This document shows positions 24,797 through 34,164 of a stretch of DNA of 64,000 bases, piece after piece. The translations under genes and the position numbers were made by a program. The DNA is from Bacillota bacterium (GTDB lineage: Bacteria > Bacillota > Clostridia > Lachnospirales > Lachnospiraceae): the NCBI GenBank assembly GCA_023386815.1, contig JAEWIZ010000008.1, forward strand, positions 372,001 through 436,000, written 5' to 3'. The notes under the pieces were generated by a model. That model saw nothing but the letters and a program-made list of their open reading frames with translations, searched no databases and was not told where the DNA came from. The number at the start of each line of letters is the position of its first letter. Position 1 is the first letter of the stretch.

Positions 24797-26554
24797 ATGG
24801 AAAATTGGGTATTGAAGAATAAAAAAGCAGATTTTCAAACGATTATGAAGGAGTGTGGTGTAAGCGAAGTAATTGCTCGCTGCCTTGTGAATAAGGGATT
24901 TGAAACTGTGGAGGATATGAGCCTATTCCTAAAACCGGGGTTAGAACAGCTTAGTGAACCTTTCTTGCTAAGGGATTTACCCAAGGCCTGTAATATTCTT
25001 AAGAATAAGATGGAAGAGGGAAAGCGAATCAGAATCATTGGCGATTATGATGTGGATGGTGTAGTAGCTACGTATGTATTATATCAGACCTTTACCAGGC
25101 TTGGTGCAAGAATTGATTATGAGATTCCCGATCGAATCAAGGATGGATATGGAATCAATATTAATATGGTAGAGGCTGCATTTAAGGATGGGATAGATAC
25201 TATCATTACATGTGATAATGGAATCGCAGCGCTGGAGCAAATTGAAAAAGCGAAGTCTTATGGAATTACGGTCATCGTTACAGATCATCATAGTCTGGTG
25301 CAATCGGAAGAGGGGGAAGCCATACTTCCGATTGCAGATGCGGTTATTAATCCAAAACGGCCAGATTGTGAATATCCCTTTAAAGGTCTTTGCGGCGCAG
25401 CAGTAGCTTACAAATTATCCGTGGCACTGCTCAAAGAATTCGAGCTAAGTGGCAGCCAGGAATTTGCGGAGGAATTGTTATCCTATGTTGCGATTGCAAC
25501 GGTTTGCGATGTTATGGAGCTGATTGGCGAGAATCGTGTTATCGTAAAACATGGGCTGGAACTGTTGAAGCAGACAAAAAATCGTGGATTAAATGCTCTT
25601 ATGGATCTTTGTTCTGTGGATAAAGAGCAGCTGAGTACCTTTCATTTAGGATTTGTCATTGGACCCTGCCTGAACGCATCCGGTAGGTTGGATACTGCAA
25701 AAAAGGGATTGGAATTGCTGCTCTCTGATAACGATGAAGCGGCAGTTCATCTTGCAGGTGAAGTGAAGAGCCTAAACGAACTAAGGAAAAATATGACTGC
25801 GGAAAACGTGGAAAAGGCCATAGCAATCATCGAGGAAAGTGATATCAAAAATCACAAGGTCTTGGTAGTACATTTATGCGATTGTCATGAAAGTATAGCA
25901 GGAATTATCGCTGGACGGCTTCGTGAACGATATCATAGACCGGCAATCGTATTAACCGATGCGGAACATGGAGTGAAAGGTTCCGGACGTTCTATAGAGG
26001 CCTATGATATGTTTGAGGAATTATCCAGATGCCGAGACTTGTTCTTGAAGATGGGTGGACATCCCATGGCAGCAGGGCTTTCACTGACTCCTGAAAATGT
26101 TGAGAATTTGAGGACGACCTTAAACCAGAATACCTTATTAACAGAGGAAATGCTGGTTCCGAAGGTTACGATTGATATTCATTTGCCTCTGGGATTCATC
26201 AATGAACAGCTGGTAAATGAACTTAAGCTGCTGGAGCCCTTCGGAAAGGGAAATGAGAAGCCGCTGTTTGCTGAAAAGGATTTAAAAATTCGGTCAGCTT
26301 TTATTATAGGGAAGAATGGAAATGGACTACGGCTTAGGGTTCAGAATAAATACGGAAGAGAAATGGATGCAGTTTATTTCGGGGACATAAATGAATTTTT
26401 CGCATATATTAGTAGAACCTATGGAGAAGAGGAAGCTCGGAAAATGAAAACAGGCAGGGGTGTGAATGCCACAATATCGGTTACCTATTTTCCAAAGATT
26501 AATGAGTACAACGGATTTAAAAATCTTCAGTTAATGATACAAAACTATCGATAA
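24797..26554 (+). CDS. recJ: Single-stranded-DNA-specific exonuclease RecJ
   Basis: 5'-3' exonuclease of the DHH family used in recombination and mismatch repair. 585 residues. 'IIGDYDVDGVVATYVLY', 'TIITCDNGIAA' and 'IVTDHHSL' form the manganese site, and 'LGFVIGPCLNASGRLDTA' is a conserved RecJ segment. The DHHA1 part ends in 'MGGHPMAAGLSL', followed by an OB-fold. TTGGAGG lies 4 bp before the ATG, and the 18-bp gap from scfB suggests cotranscription. Confidence 0.95.
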   Translation: MENWVLKNKKADFQTIMKECGVSEVIARCLVNKGFETVEDMSLFLKPGLEQLSEPFLLRDLPKACNILKNKMEEGKRIRIIGDYDVDGVVATYVLYQTFTRLGARIDYEIPDRIKDGYGININMVEAAFKDGIDTIITCDNGIAALEQIEKAKSYGITVIVTDHHSLVQSEEGEAILPIADAVINPKRPDCEYPFKGLCGAAVAYKLSVALLKEFELSGSQEFAEELLSYVAIATVCDVMELIGENRVIVKHGLELLKQTKNRGLNALMDLCSVDKEQLSTFHLGFVIGPCLNASGRLDTAKKGLELLLSDNDEAAVHLAGEVKSLNELRKNMTAENVEKAIAIIEESDIKNHKVLVVHLCDCHESIAGIIAGRLRERYHRPAIVLTDAEHGVKGSGRSIEAYDMFEELSRCRDLFLKMGGHPMAAGLSLTPENVENLRTTLNQNTLLTEEMLVPKVTIDIHLPLGFINEQLVNELKLLEPFGKGNEKPLFAEKDLKIRSAFIIGKNGNGLRLRVQNKYGREMDAVYFGDINEFFAYISRTYGEEEARKMKTGRGVNATISVTYFPKINEYNGFKNLQLMIQNYR

Positions 26555-26664
26555 TCAGAAGTTGATTTACATTTATAATGCTTATACATATTATGGAAAA
26601 ATTATAATTTCGTGGTGAAATGGCCTATTTTGTCTAAATTATGTAGGATTCTCATGAAATATTC

Positions 26665-26694
26665 TTTACGAAATTAAGGTTATGGTGATATAAT
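26665..26694 (+). promoter_or_regulatory. Extended -10 promoter upstream of apt
   Basis: TGATATAAT (TG at 26686-26687, TATAAT at 26689-26694) with a weak -35 TTTACG at 26665 and 18 bp between. Confidence 0.55.
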
Positions 26695-26819
26695 AAGCAT
26701 CTAAAGCATGGTTATTTAAAAATAAACAAATAATTTACAGTAATTGGATATAAAAAATGAATTTTAAGCAATCATTTAAATATACGATGGAGTTAAATCA
26801 GAAAGGCATGGTTAATAAA

Positions 26820-27344
26820 ATGAAAAAGTTAGAAGAATATGTAAGAAGTATACCGGATTTTCCGGAGCCAGGTATCGTATTTCGCGATGTTACGAGTATT
26901 TTACAAGATAAAGATGGTCTGAGAATGGCAATAGATCAGATACAGGAGTTCCTGAAAGGATTAGAATTTGATGTTATTGTTGGACCTGAGTCCAGAGGAT
27001 TTATCTTTGGTGTACCGATTGCATATAACTTAAACAAAGCCTTTGTACCGATTCGTAAAAAAGGTAAATTGCCTTGTGAGACGATTTCTATGGATTATGA
27101 CCTGGAATATGGAAAGGGTACCATTGAAGTTCATAAGGATGCCATTAAGCCTGGTCAGAAAGTGGTTATTATTGATGACCTGATTGCTACCGGCGGAACG
27201 ATTGAAGCAATCACAAAGTTAGTAAAGGAACTAGGCGGAGAAGTAATAAAAATTGTTTTCCTTATGGAATTAAAAGGGCTGGAAGGACGTAAGAAGCTGC
27301 AGGGCTTTGATGTGGAAGCTGTTCTTCAATATGAAGGAAAATAA
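26820..27344 (+). CDS. apt: Adenine phosphoribosyltransferase
   Basis: Makes AMP from adenine and PRPP. 174 residues from ATG 26820, the normal family length, starting 'MKKLEEYVRSIPDFPEPGI'. 'VGPESRGFIFGVP' and the PRPP loop 'VVIIDDLIATGGTIEA' are present. Frames extending to 26757 add 21 residues with no ribosome site. AAAGG lies about 13 bp upstream of the chosen start, a loose spacing, so the start carries some doubt. Confidence 0.95.
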   Translation: MKKLEEYVRSIPDFPEPGIVFRDVTSILQDKDGLRMAIDQIQEFLKGLEFDVIVGPESRGFIFGVPIAYNLNKAFVPIRKKGKLPCETISMDYDLEYGKGTIEVHKDAIKPGQKVVIIDDLIATGGTIEAITKLVKELGGEVIKIVFLMELKGLEGRKKLQGFDVEAVLQYEGK

Positions 27345-27452
27345 GTTATAGATTTTATAGACCATTATTGGCATAGCATATGCCGTGAGACTAGATGAGT
27401 GGAACAGCTAAATGTTCCCTATACAAGACTTTTATAAAGGGGTGGTAATATC

Positions 27453-29738
27453 ATGGAGGAAAAAAGAACGTTATCTGGAAATGAGACAATCCTGATGGCA
27501 GAAAGTAATACGCCTGCTGATTTTACTGCGCCCGAAATTCTATATAAAGAATTAATAGATAAAATAAGAAGCTATCACCCTTCCGCAGATATCTCTTTCG
27601 TTGAGAAGGCCTATCATATAGCAAATGATGCACATAAGGAACAGCTTCGAAAATCGGGCGAGCCTTATATCATTCATCCGCTTTGCGTTGCAAATATTCT
27701 GGCAGAGTTGGAACTTGATAAGGAGACGATTATTGCAGGCATTCTTCATGACGTGGTTGAGGATACTGTTTTGACAACGGAACAGATTGCATCCATGTTC
27801 TCAGAGGAAATCGCATTATTAGTTGATGGTGTAACCAAGTTAACCCAGTTAAATATGGATAAAGTGGAGTTGCAGGCAGAGAATCTTCGTAAGATGTTTC
27901 TTGCAATGGCTAAGGATATCCGTGTCATTCTGATTAAGCTGGCTGACCGACTGCATAATATGAGAACCTTAAAATACATGGCTCCTGAGAAACAAAAGGA
28001 AAAAGCAAGGGAGACCATGGATATCTATGCTCCAATTGCGCAGCGACTTGGTATTAGTAAGATTAAGATAGAATTAGATGATTTGTCCCTGAAATACTTA
28101 GAACCAGAGGTATATAAGGATTTATCCGAAAAAATATCAACGAAGAAAAGTGAACGTCAGGAATACATTGATGATATTGTCGAAGAAGTGATGGTGCATA
28201 TTGAACAGGCTGGAATACCAGCTAAAATTGATGGTCGTGTGAAGCATTTCTTTAGCATCTATAAGAAGATGGTGAACCAGAATAAAACACTGGATCAGAT
28301 CTATGATTTATTTGCTGTTCGGGTTGTTGTGGATTCCGTAAAGGATTGTTATGCAGTACTTGGTGTGATTCATGAGATGTATAAGCCGATTCCCGGACGC
28401 TTCAAAGATTATATCGCAATGCCAAAACCGAATATGTATCAATCCCTGCACACTACCTTGATTGGACCTCAAGGGATACCTTTTGAGATCCAGATACGTA
28501 CCTTTGATATGCATCGTACTGCTGAGTATGGTATTGCTGCTCATTGGAAGTACAAGGAAGGTCAGGATGGTAAGAGTGGTACTGCAAATTCTGAAGAAGA
28601 AAAATTAACCTGGTTACGGCAGGTGCTTGAGTGGCAGAAGGATATGTCCGATAATAAGGAATTCCTAAGCCTGATAAAGAATGATTTTGATTTGTTCTCT
28701 GACAGTGTATATGCATTTACACCGACGGGGGATGTTAAAACTTTACCAACCGGATCAAATCCAATTGATTTTGCTTATAGTATTCATAGCGCTGTTGGCA
28801 ATAAGATGGTTGGTGCAAGAGTTAATGGAAAATTAGTCCCCATTGATTATGTCATTCAAAATGGTGACCGTATTGAGATTTTAACATCACAGAATTCCAA
28901 GGGACCAAGTCGTGACTGGCTGGGAATTGTTAAGAGTACCCAAGCGAAGAATAAGATTAACCAATGGTTCAAGACAGAACTGAAGGATGAAAATATTACA
29001 CGAGGTAAGGAATTAATCCTAGCATACTGTAAAGCCAAAGGCGTTGTTATTAGTGATATTATGAAGTCCGAATTCACTAGTGTGGTTATGACTAAATACG
29101 GTTTTCGTGATTGGGAATCCGTACTGGCTGCTGTCGGTCACGGAGGCTTAAAAGAAGGTCAGATTGTTAACAAGCTCCTGGAAGAATATAAAAAGAAACA
29201 TAAGAAAGAGATTACGGATGAGAATGTACTCGATACCATCTCTGAGATTAAAGAGAGACTTCCTCAGAAAAAATCAAAGAGTGGTATTGTGGTCGAAGGA
29301 ATTCATGATGTAGCAGTACGCTTTTCAAAATGCTGCGGACCGGTTCCCGGAGACGAGATTGTTGGCTTTGTCACCAGAGGAAGAGGCGTATCCATCCATC
29401 GTACCGATTGCATCAATGTCATGAATTTGCCGGAAGAGGATCGTGCTCGCTTAATTACAGCGGAATGGAATGTTGCTGATGATAAAGTGACCGGTGGAGT
29501 TTACAGTGCTGAGATTACGATCTATGCGAATAATCGAACCGGCGTCTTAGTAGATATCTCCAAGGTTCTTACAGAGAATAAGATTGATGTTACGTCTATG
29601 AATGTAAGAACAAGTAAACAGGGAACAGCTACGATCAGCATTGGTTTTGAGATTAAAAGTAAGGATCAATTAAATGAAATTATAGCAAAGGTTCGAAATG
29701 TGGAAAGTATTCTTGATATTGAACGAACTGCTGGCTAG
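27453..29738 (+). CDS. relA: Bifunctional (p)ppGpp synthetase/hydrolase
   Basis: 761 residues with the full long RSH layout: an HD hydrolase domain ('YIIHPLCVANILAEL', 'AGILHDVVEDT'), a synthetase domain ('YKPIPGRFKDYIAMPKPN', 'YQSLHTTLIGP'), a TGS domain ('VYAFTPTGDVKTLPTGSNP'), a zinc-finger-like 'CCGPVPGDEI' segment and a C-terminal ACT domain. It sets the stringent-response alarmone. The apt-relA order after recJ is common in Firmicutes. Both catalytic domains look intact. Confidence 0.96.
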   Translation: MEEKRTLSGNETILMAESNTPADFTAPEILYKELIDKIRSYHPSADISFVEKAYHIANDAHKEQLRKSGEPYIIHPLCVANILAELELDKETIIAGILHDVVEDTVLTTEQIASMFSEEIALLVDGVTKLTQLNMDKVELQAENLRKMFLAMAKDIRVILIKLADRLHNMRTLKYMAPEKQKEKARETMDIYAPIAQRLGISKIKIELDDLSLKYLEPEVYKDLSEKISTKKSERQEYIDDIVEEVMVHIEQAGIPAKIDGRVKHFFSIYKKMVNQNKTLDQIYDLFAVRVVVDSVKDCYAVLGVIHEMYKPIPGRFKDYIAMPKPNMYQSLHTTLIGPQGIPFEIQIRTFDMHRTAEYGIAAHWKYKEGQDGKSGTANSEEEKLTWLRQVLEWQKDMSDNKEFLSLIKNDFDLFSDSVYAFTPTGDVKTLPTGSNPIDFAYSIHSAVGNKMVGARVNGKLVPIDYVIQNGDRIEILTSQNSKGPSRDWLGIVKSTQAKNKINQWFKTELKDENITRGKELILAYCKAKGVVISDIMKSEFTSVVMTKYGFRDWESVLAAVGHGGLKEGQIVNKLLEEYKKKHKKEITDENVLDTISEIKERLPQKKSKSGIVVEGIHDVAVRFSKCCGPVPGDEIVGFVTRGRGVSIHRTDCINVMNLPEEDRARLITAEWNVADDKVTGGVYSAEITIYANNRTGVLVDISKVLTENKIDVTSMNVRTSKQGTATISIGFEIKSKDQLNEIIAKVRNVESILDIERTAG

Positions 29739-29880
29739 ATTTGATGAAAAAATGAGTTAAAATTAAAGATAAGAATTAAAGTTAAAAATTCATATGATAA
29801 AATCAGGTAAATCAATAATTGATCATTGTTTTTTGAGGTTTAAACAACAATTAGTTTATATGAATGAAAATGAGATAGGA

Positions 29881-30537
29881 GTGAGTAGCATAAAAGTTAA
29901 AACATTAGTTCTTGGTATGGTACAAACGAATTGCTATATTGTCAGTAATGAAGATACAAAGGAAGCTATTGTAGTTGATCCATCGGATCATGCGGATAAA
30001 ATTGAACAATATTTAAAGGCAAATGACCTCGTGTGCAAGGGTATCCTTCTCACGCATGGTCATTTTGACCATATTATGGCGGCAGCAGAGCTGGCTGCAT
30101 CCACAAAAACTCAGATTCATGCCCATGAGCAGGAAGCAAGATTGTTAGAAGATCCCAATATGAACGCCTCCATTCAATTTCGTAAAGAATGTAGCCTGAA
30201 GGCAGATGTCTTATTAAAAGATCAGGAAGTTTTGCAAATGGCAGGATTTCGAATTAAGGTGATTCATACTCCGGGACATACGATTGGTGGAGCATGCTAT
30301 TATTTCGTAGGACATGGTGTTTTGTTTAGCGGAGATACACTGTTCCTTGAGGATATTGGCAGATACGACCTACCCACGGGTAATGGTAAGGTTCTAGTGA
30401 ATTCAATTAATAGTAAACTAATGATACTAGAAGATCAGGTGATTGTATATCCGGGTCATGGTGGTCCGACTACGATAGGTCATGAACGAGATAATAATAT
30501 ATATATCAACAGAAGTTCAGATCTTTTCGAGGTGTAG
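29881..30537 (+). CDS. Metallo-beta-lactamase-fold hydrolase (glyoxalase II-like)
   Basis: About 215 residues. 'LTHGHFDHIMAAAEL' is the HxHxDH metal motif, with further ligands in 'VIHTPGHTIGGACYY', 'LFSGDTLFL' and 'VIYPGHGGPTTIG'-like 'VYPGHGGPTTIG'. The family (YqgX/YcbL) hydrolyses thioesters. Start problem: homologues begin 'MKVKTLVLG', but here that position is ATA (29890), ideally spaced from AGGAG at 29877-29881. GTG 29881 is the nearest standard start; ATG 29860 and 29794 lack ribosome sites. Between relA and hemZ, as often in Firmicutes. Confidence 0.88.
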   Translation: MSSIKVKTLVLGMVQTNCYIVSNEDTKEAIVVDPSDHADKIEQYLKANDLVCKGILLTHGHFDHIMAAAELAASTKTQIHAHEQEARLLEDPNMNASIQFRKECSLKADVLLKDQEVLQMAGFRIKVIHTPGHTIGGACYYFVGHGVLFSGDTLFLEDIGRYDLPTGNGKVLVNSINSKLMILEDQVIVYPGHGGPTTIGHERDNNIYINRSSDLFEV

Positions 30538-30558
30538 TTTATAGGAACGGAGATAGCT

Positions 30559-32070
30559 ATGATAGATATTGTTTTATCTGATAAAGCTTATGAAAATGAT
30601 TTTTATCCTTTGGTAAAGGCTTTTTATCCTGAAGCAGCCATTAAGGTATATTCTTCGGAGGAGTTTACCTTGCAGCACCAGGAAGATCCGCTTTCGAAAC
30701 AAGAGGATAGAGTGATTCAGATAGGTACAGAACTTATTATTGAAATAGAACTTTTAGAAGAGTATGTTCTACTAAGAGTCAGGAACCAATCGGGTGAGCA
30801 GGAGAAGAAATTAATCTGTTCGATGAATTCCTTAACAAAGCCAAGGTATAAGAATACGATCAAACGTGGTTTGTATCAACTATTAGCCCAGCTTACTAAG
30901 AGGGAGCTTCCCTGGGGGATTCTTACAGGAATACGACCGACAAAGCTGGTTTATGAGATGCTAGAGCAGGAGCTTTCGGAGGAAGACATCAGGATCCATA
31001 TGGATCAAGAATATCTTTGTTCCCGTGAAAAAGTTGATATGAGTATACAAATAGCGAAAAGGGAACTAACCTTGCTTAAGGAAATGGAGTATCAAAAAGG
31101 CTATAGTCTTTATATTGGAATTCCTTTTTGTCCTACAACCTGCTTATATTGCTCCTTTACCTCGTATTCCATCGCCCGATTCTCAAATTTAGTTGAGGAT
31201 TATCTGACAGCACTGGAGAAGGAGATCGCATTTGCAGCGACCTGTTTTCCAGATAAGAAGCTGACGACAGTATATTTTGGCGGTGGTACACCAACAACAC
31301 TCAGCGCCGAACAGCTAGATCGAATCCTAGGTAAAGTAAAGGAACATTTTGATTTTACCTATGTGAAAGAGTTCTGTGTTGAAGCAGGAAGACCAGACAG
31401 TATAACTATGGAGAAGCTACTGGTACTAAAGAAATGGGGAGTGGATCGGATTAGCATTAACCCCCAGAGTATGCAACAGCGAACCCTAGATTTGATAGGT
31501 AGATATCATACTGTGGAGGACATTAAAGAGGCATTTCGTATCGCGAGAGCTGCAGGCCACGATAACATTAATATGGATATCATTATTGGTTTGCCGGGAG
31601 AAACTCCAGAGGATGTGGAGGACACCTTAAGACAGATTAAGGAATTGAATCCGGAAAGCCTTACCGTTCATACCCTTGCCATCAAGCGAGCAGCGAGACT
31701 AAATATCGAGAAAGATAATTATACTGAATTGAAGGCTTCAGATGTACCTAAGATGTTAGATGATACTATGAATTTTGCTAAGGAGAATAGCTATCGTCCC
31801 TATTATCTCTACAGACAAAAGAATATGGCAGATAACTTGGAAAACATCGGTTTTTCCAGATATGGAAAAGAAGGGCTTTATAATATATTGATTATGGAAG
31901 AAAAACAGACCATCTTAGCCCTTGGGGCAGGAGGAATGTCCAAATTTTTATTCCATAAGGAGAACCGGCTTGAACGGGTGGATAATGTAAAAAGTATTAC
32001 AGATTACATTGACCGCATTGATGAAATGATAGCAAGAAAACGGGATTTTATCGCTAATAATGAGCTTTAG
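30559..32070 (+). CDS. hemZ: Oxygen-independent coproporphyrinogen III oxidase-like protein HemZ
   Basis: 503 residues, the length of B. subtilis HemZ. The radical-SAM cluster cysteines are C191, C195 and C198 ('CPTTCLYCSF'), followed by 'TVYFGGGTPTTLS' and 'FCVEAGRPDSI'. The extended N-terminal domain of about 180 residues with 'PWGILTGIRPTKLVYEML' sets HemZ apart from HemN. In anaerobes without full haem synthesis the real substrate is uncertain. Confidence 0.93.
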   Translation: MIDIVLSDKAYENDFYPLVKAFYPEAAIKVYSSEEFTLQHQEDPLSKQEDRVIQIGTELIIEIELLEEYVLLRVRNQSGEQEKKLICSMNSLTKPRYKNTIKRGLYQLLAQLTKRELPWGILTGIRPTKLVYEMLEQELSEEDIRIHMDQEYLCSREKVDMSIQIAKRELTLLKEMEYQKGYSLYIGIPFCPTTCLYCSFTSYSIARFSNLVEDYLTALEKEIAFAATCFPDKKLTTVYFGGGTPTTLSAEQLDRILGKVKEHFDFTYVKEFCVEAGRPDSITMEKLLVLKKWGVDRISINPQSMQQRTLDLIGRYHTVEDIKEAFRIARAAGHDNINMDIIIGLPGETPEDVEDTLRQIKELNPESLTVHTLAIKRAARLNIEKDNYTELKASDVPKMLDDTMNFAKENSYRPYYLYRQKNMADNLENIGFSRYGKEGLYNILIMEEKQTILALGAGGMSKFLFHKENRLERVDNVKSITDYIDRIDEMIARKRDFIANNEL

Positions 32071-32103
32071 TGAATCGCTACAAATGAGTGGGTTAGAACA
32101 GCA

Positions 32104-32145
32104 ATTTATGAACGGTAATTTATGAACAGCTATTTATGAATGGCT
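32104..32145 (+). repeat. Three 14-bp tandem repeats before hisS
   Basis: ATTTATGAAC/TGG-type units at 32104, 32118 and 32132, period exactly 14. Located 80 bp before the hisS ATG, downstream of hemZ. No T-box is seen. Confidence 0.7.
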
Positions 32146-32226
32146 ACAAACGAAGCGCTATTAGACGAATGATTATGAAAAGATAGTAATTAATGAAGGT
32201 TAAAATAGATAGAACGGAGGAAGAAA

Positions 32227-33471
32227 ATGATTACACAAAGACCAAAGGGAACGCAGGACTGGTATGGTTCCAATATGCATAAACGAACGATTATCGAAGG
32301 TATTGCCCGTAAAATATGCAAAGCATATAACGTAAAGGAGATTATAACACCTGCCTTTGAACATACCATACTTTTTCAAAGAGGGGTTGGTGAGACCACA
32401 GATGTTGTTCAGAAGGAGATGTATACCTTTGATGATAAGGGGAATCGCAGTATCACCTTAAAACCGGAAGGGACAGCAGGTGCCGTAAGAGCCTATCTGG
32501 AAAATGGTTTATTTGCAGAGAGTCAGCCAACAAAGTTATTTTACTTTACTCAGGCTTTCCGTTACGAGAATCCGCAAAGCGGACGTTTGCGTCAGCATCA
32601 TCAGTTTGGCATCGAGTTTTTTGGCTCCTCTAGCCCATTGGCTGAGGTTGAGTTAATCACATTGCTGACAGAATTTATGAAAGAGTTGGGAATGAAGGGG
32701 GCTAAGCTTCATATTAACAGTATTGGTTGTGGTAATTGCCGTAAGACCTATAATGAAGCCTTACTGTCCTATCTAAAGCAACATGAAGCTGAGTTATGTC
32801 CGACCTGTCGTGAGAGAATGCAAAAAAATCCTCTTCGCGTCATCGACTGTAAGGTACCATCCTGCAAGGTAATTGTAAAGGATGCTCCAAGAACCATTGA
32901 ATATTTGGATGACGAATGTAAGAATCATTTCGAGGAATTGAAGCGCTTGCTCACAGAACTTGAAATTCCCTTTGAAGTGGATACGGGAATTGTTAGAGGA
33001 CTTGACTATTATACAAAAACTGTATTTGAATTTGTAAATGCGGATGGTTTTACTCTGTGTGGCGGTGGACGATATGATAATCTCATTCATGAAGTTGATG
33101 AGAAACAGGATATCCCAGCGGTAGGCTTTGGTTTTGGTATTGAGAGAATCATTAATGAATTAGCTGTCGAAGGTGTTGAATTAGAAGCGGAACCTTCCGT
33201 GGAACTCTATGTAGGAATCTTAGGACAGGATGCTAAGGCAGAGGCTTTTAAACTGGTACAAAAGCTACGTGGCGCCGGCGTAATCGTAGAGACGGATTAT
33301 ATGGATCGAAGTGTAAAGGCTCAGATGAAGTACGCTAATAAGATTGGTGCGAAGAATACCGTTATTATTGGCGCAGATGAATTAAGTAATAACAAGGCTA
33401 ACATTAAGAATATGGAAACTGGTGAGCAAACTGAGGTAGCCCTGGATAAGATTGCGCAGTTCTTCTTGTAA
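32227..33471 (+). CDS. hisS: Histidyl-tRNA synthetase
   Basis: 414 residues, class II synthetase. Motif 2 lies in 'AFRYENPQSGRLRQHHQF', the histidine-binding segment in 'GIVRGLDYYTKTVFE', and motif 3 in 'AVGFGFGIERII'. A C-terminal anticodon-binding domain follows. The insertion 'CGNCRKTYN...CPTCRERM' carries cysteine pairs that may bind zinc, as in many Firmicute HisRS. GGAGGA precedes the ATG. Confidence 0.97.
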   Translation: MITQRPKGTQDWYGSNMHKRTIIEGIARKICKAYNVKEIITPAFEHTILFQRGVGETTDVVQKEMYTFDDKGNRSITLKPEGTAGAVRAYLENGLFAESQPTKLFYFTQAFRYENPQSGRLRQHHQFGIEFFGSSSPLAEVELITLLTEFMKELGMKGAKLHINSIGCGNCRKTYNEALLSYLKQHEAELCPTCRERMQKNPLRVIDCKVPSCKVIVKDAPRTIEYLDDECKNHFEELKRLLTELEIPFEVDTGIVRGLDYYTKTVFEFVNADGFTLCGGGRYDNLIHEVDEKQDIPAVGFGFGIERIINELAVEGVELEAEPSVELYVGILGQDAKAEAFKLVQKLRGAGVIVETDYMDRSVKAQMKYANKIGAKNTVIIGADELSNNKANIKNMETGEQTEVALDKIAQFFL

Positions 33472-33560
33472 ATATCTAGTTCAGAAAAGAGATGCAGTAG
33501 AATCCGTATAAAGGCATCTTAATTCGTACACTATTCTTAGTACGAGAATAGCAAGATGGA

Positions 33561-33712
33561 TGTAAAAGTTGAAGTAAAAGATTGAAGTAAAAGATTAAGT
33601 AAAATATTGAAGTAAAGGTTTGATTTAAAAGTTGAAGTATAAGATCAAGTAAAAGATCAAGTAAAAATCAACTAATAAATCAAGTAATAGATTAAAGCAA
33701 TAGCTTAAAGCA
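33561..33712 (+). repeat. Degenerate GAAGTAAAAGATT repeat tract
   Basis: About ten decayed copies of a 12-14 bp AAGTAAAAGAT-like unit fill the 283-bp gap between hisS and the Dabb gene. No gene or terminator is evident within it. Confidence 0.65.
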
Positions 33713-33754
33713 GGGTTGTTTCATTCATATTAATGTTAATAGGAGGCTATTACA

Positions 33755-34060
33755 ATGGTAAGACATTTCGTAGCATGGAATTTTGCAGATCATCTTTCCG
33801 AAGAGGAAAGAGGAGTGAAGGCAATGCAAATGAAGAGCGAACTGGAGAGTTTAAAGGATTTAATTCCTGGTATAGTATCGATTCATGTACATTTGAATCA
33901 GCTCTCTACCTCAGATTCTGATTTGGTGCTGGACAGTGTTTTTGTTGATGAGGAAGCTTTGAAAGCATATCTTATTCATCCGGAGCATGTCAGAGTTGGT
34001 ACCAATTATGTAAAACCAATTACTAGCAATCGTAAATGCATTGATTTTGTTGTAGACTAG
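33755..34060 (+). CDS. Dabb (stress-responsive dimeric alpha/beta barrel) protein
   Basis: 101 residues. Starts 'MVRHFVAWNF' and contains 'IPGIVSIHVHLN', 'DLVLDSVFVDEEALKAYLIHPEHV' in pieces and a C-terminal strand. This is the complete single-domain Dabb fold, which forms dimers and has roles ranging from stress proteins to polyketide cyclases. TAGGAGG precedes the ATG. No substrate is implied by hisS and aspS on either side. Confidence 0.85.
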   Translation: MVRHFVAWNFADHLSEEERGVKAMQMKSELESLKDLIPGIVSIHVHLNQLSTSDSDLVLDSVFVDEEALKAYLIHPEHVRVGTNYVKPITSNRKCIDFVVD

Positions 34061-34164
34061 GATAATCTTATGGACACCAAGGATAAAATGCTTTAAAATA
34101 GTTGCGATAAGGTCTTCTTGGTATTGATAGAGAGGCCTAAATGAGATGAAGGAGATTGAAAGAA

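Noticed and set aside
32071..34164. T-box leaders before hisS or aspS
   Set aside because: No T-box sequence (TGGNACCGCG type) or specifier stem was found; the gaps contain repeats instead.
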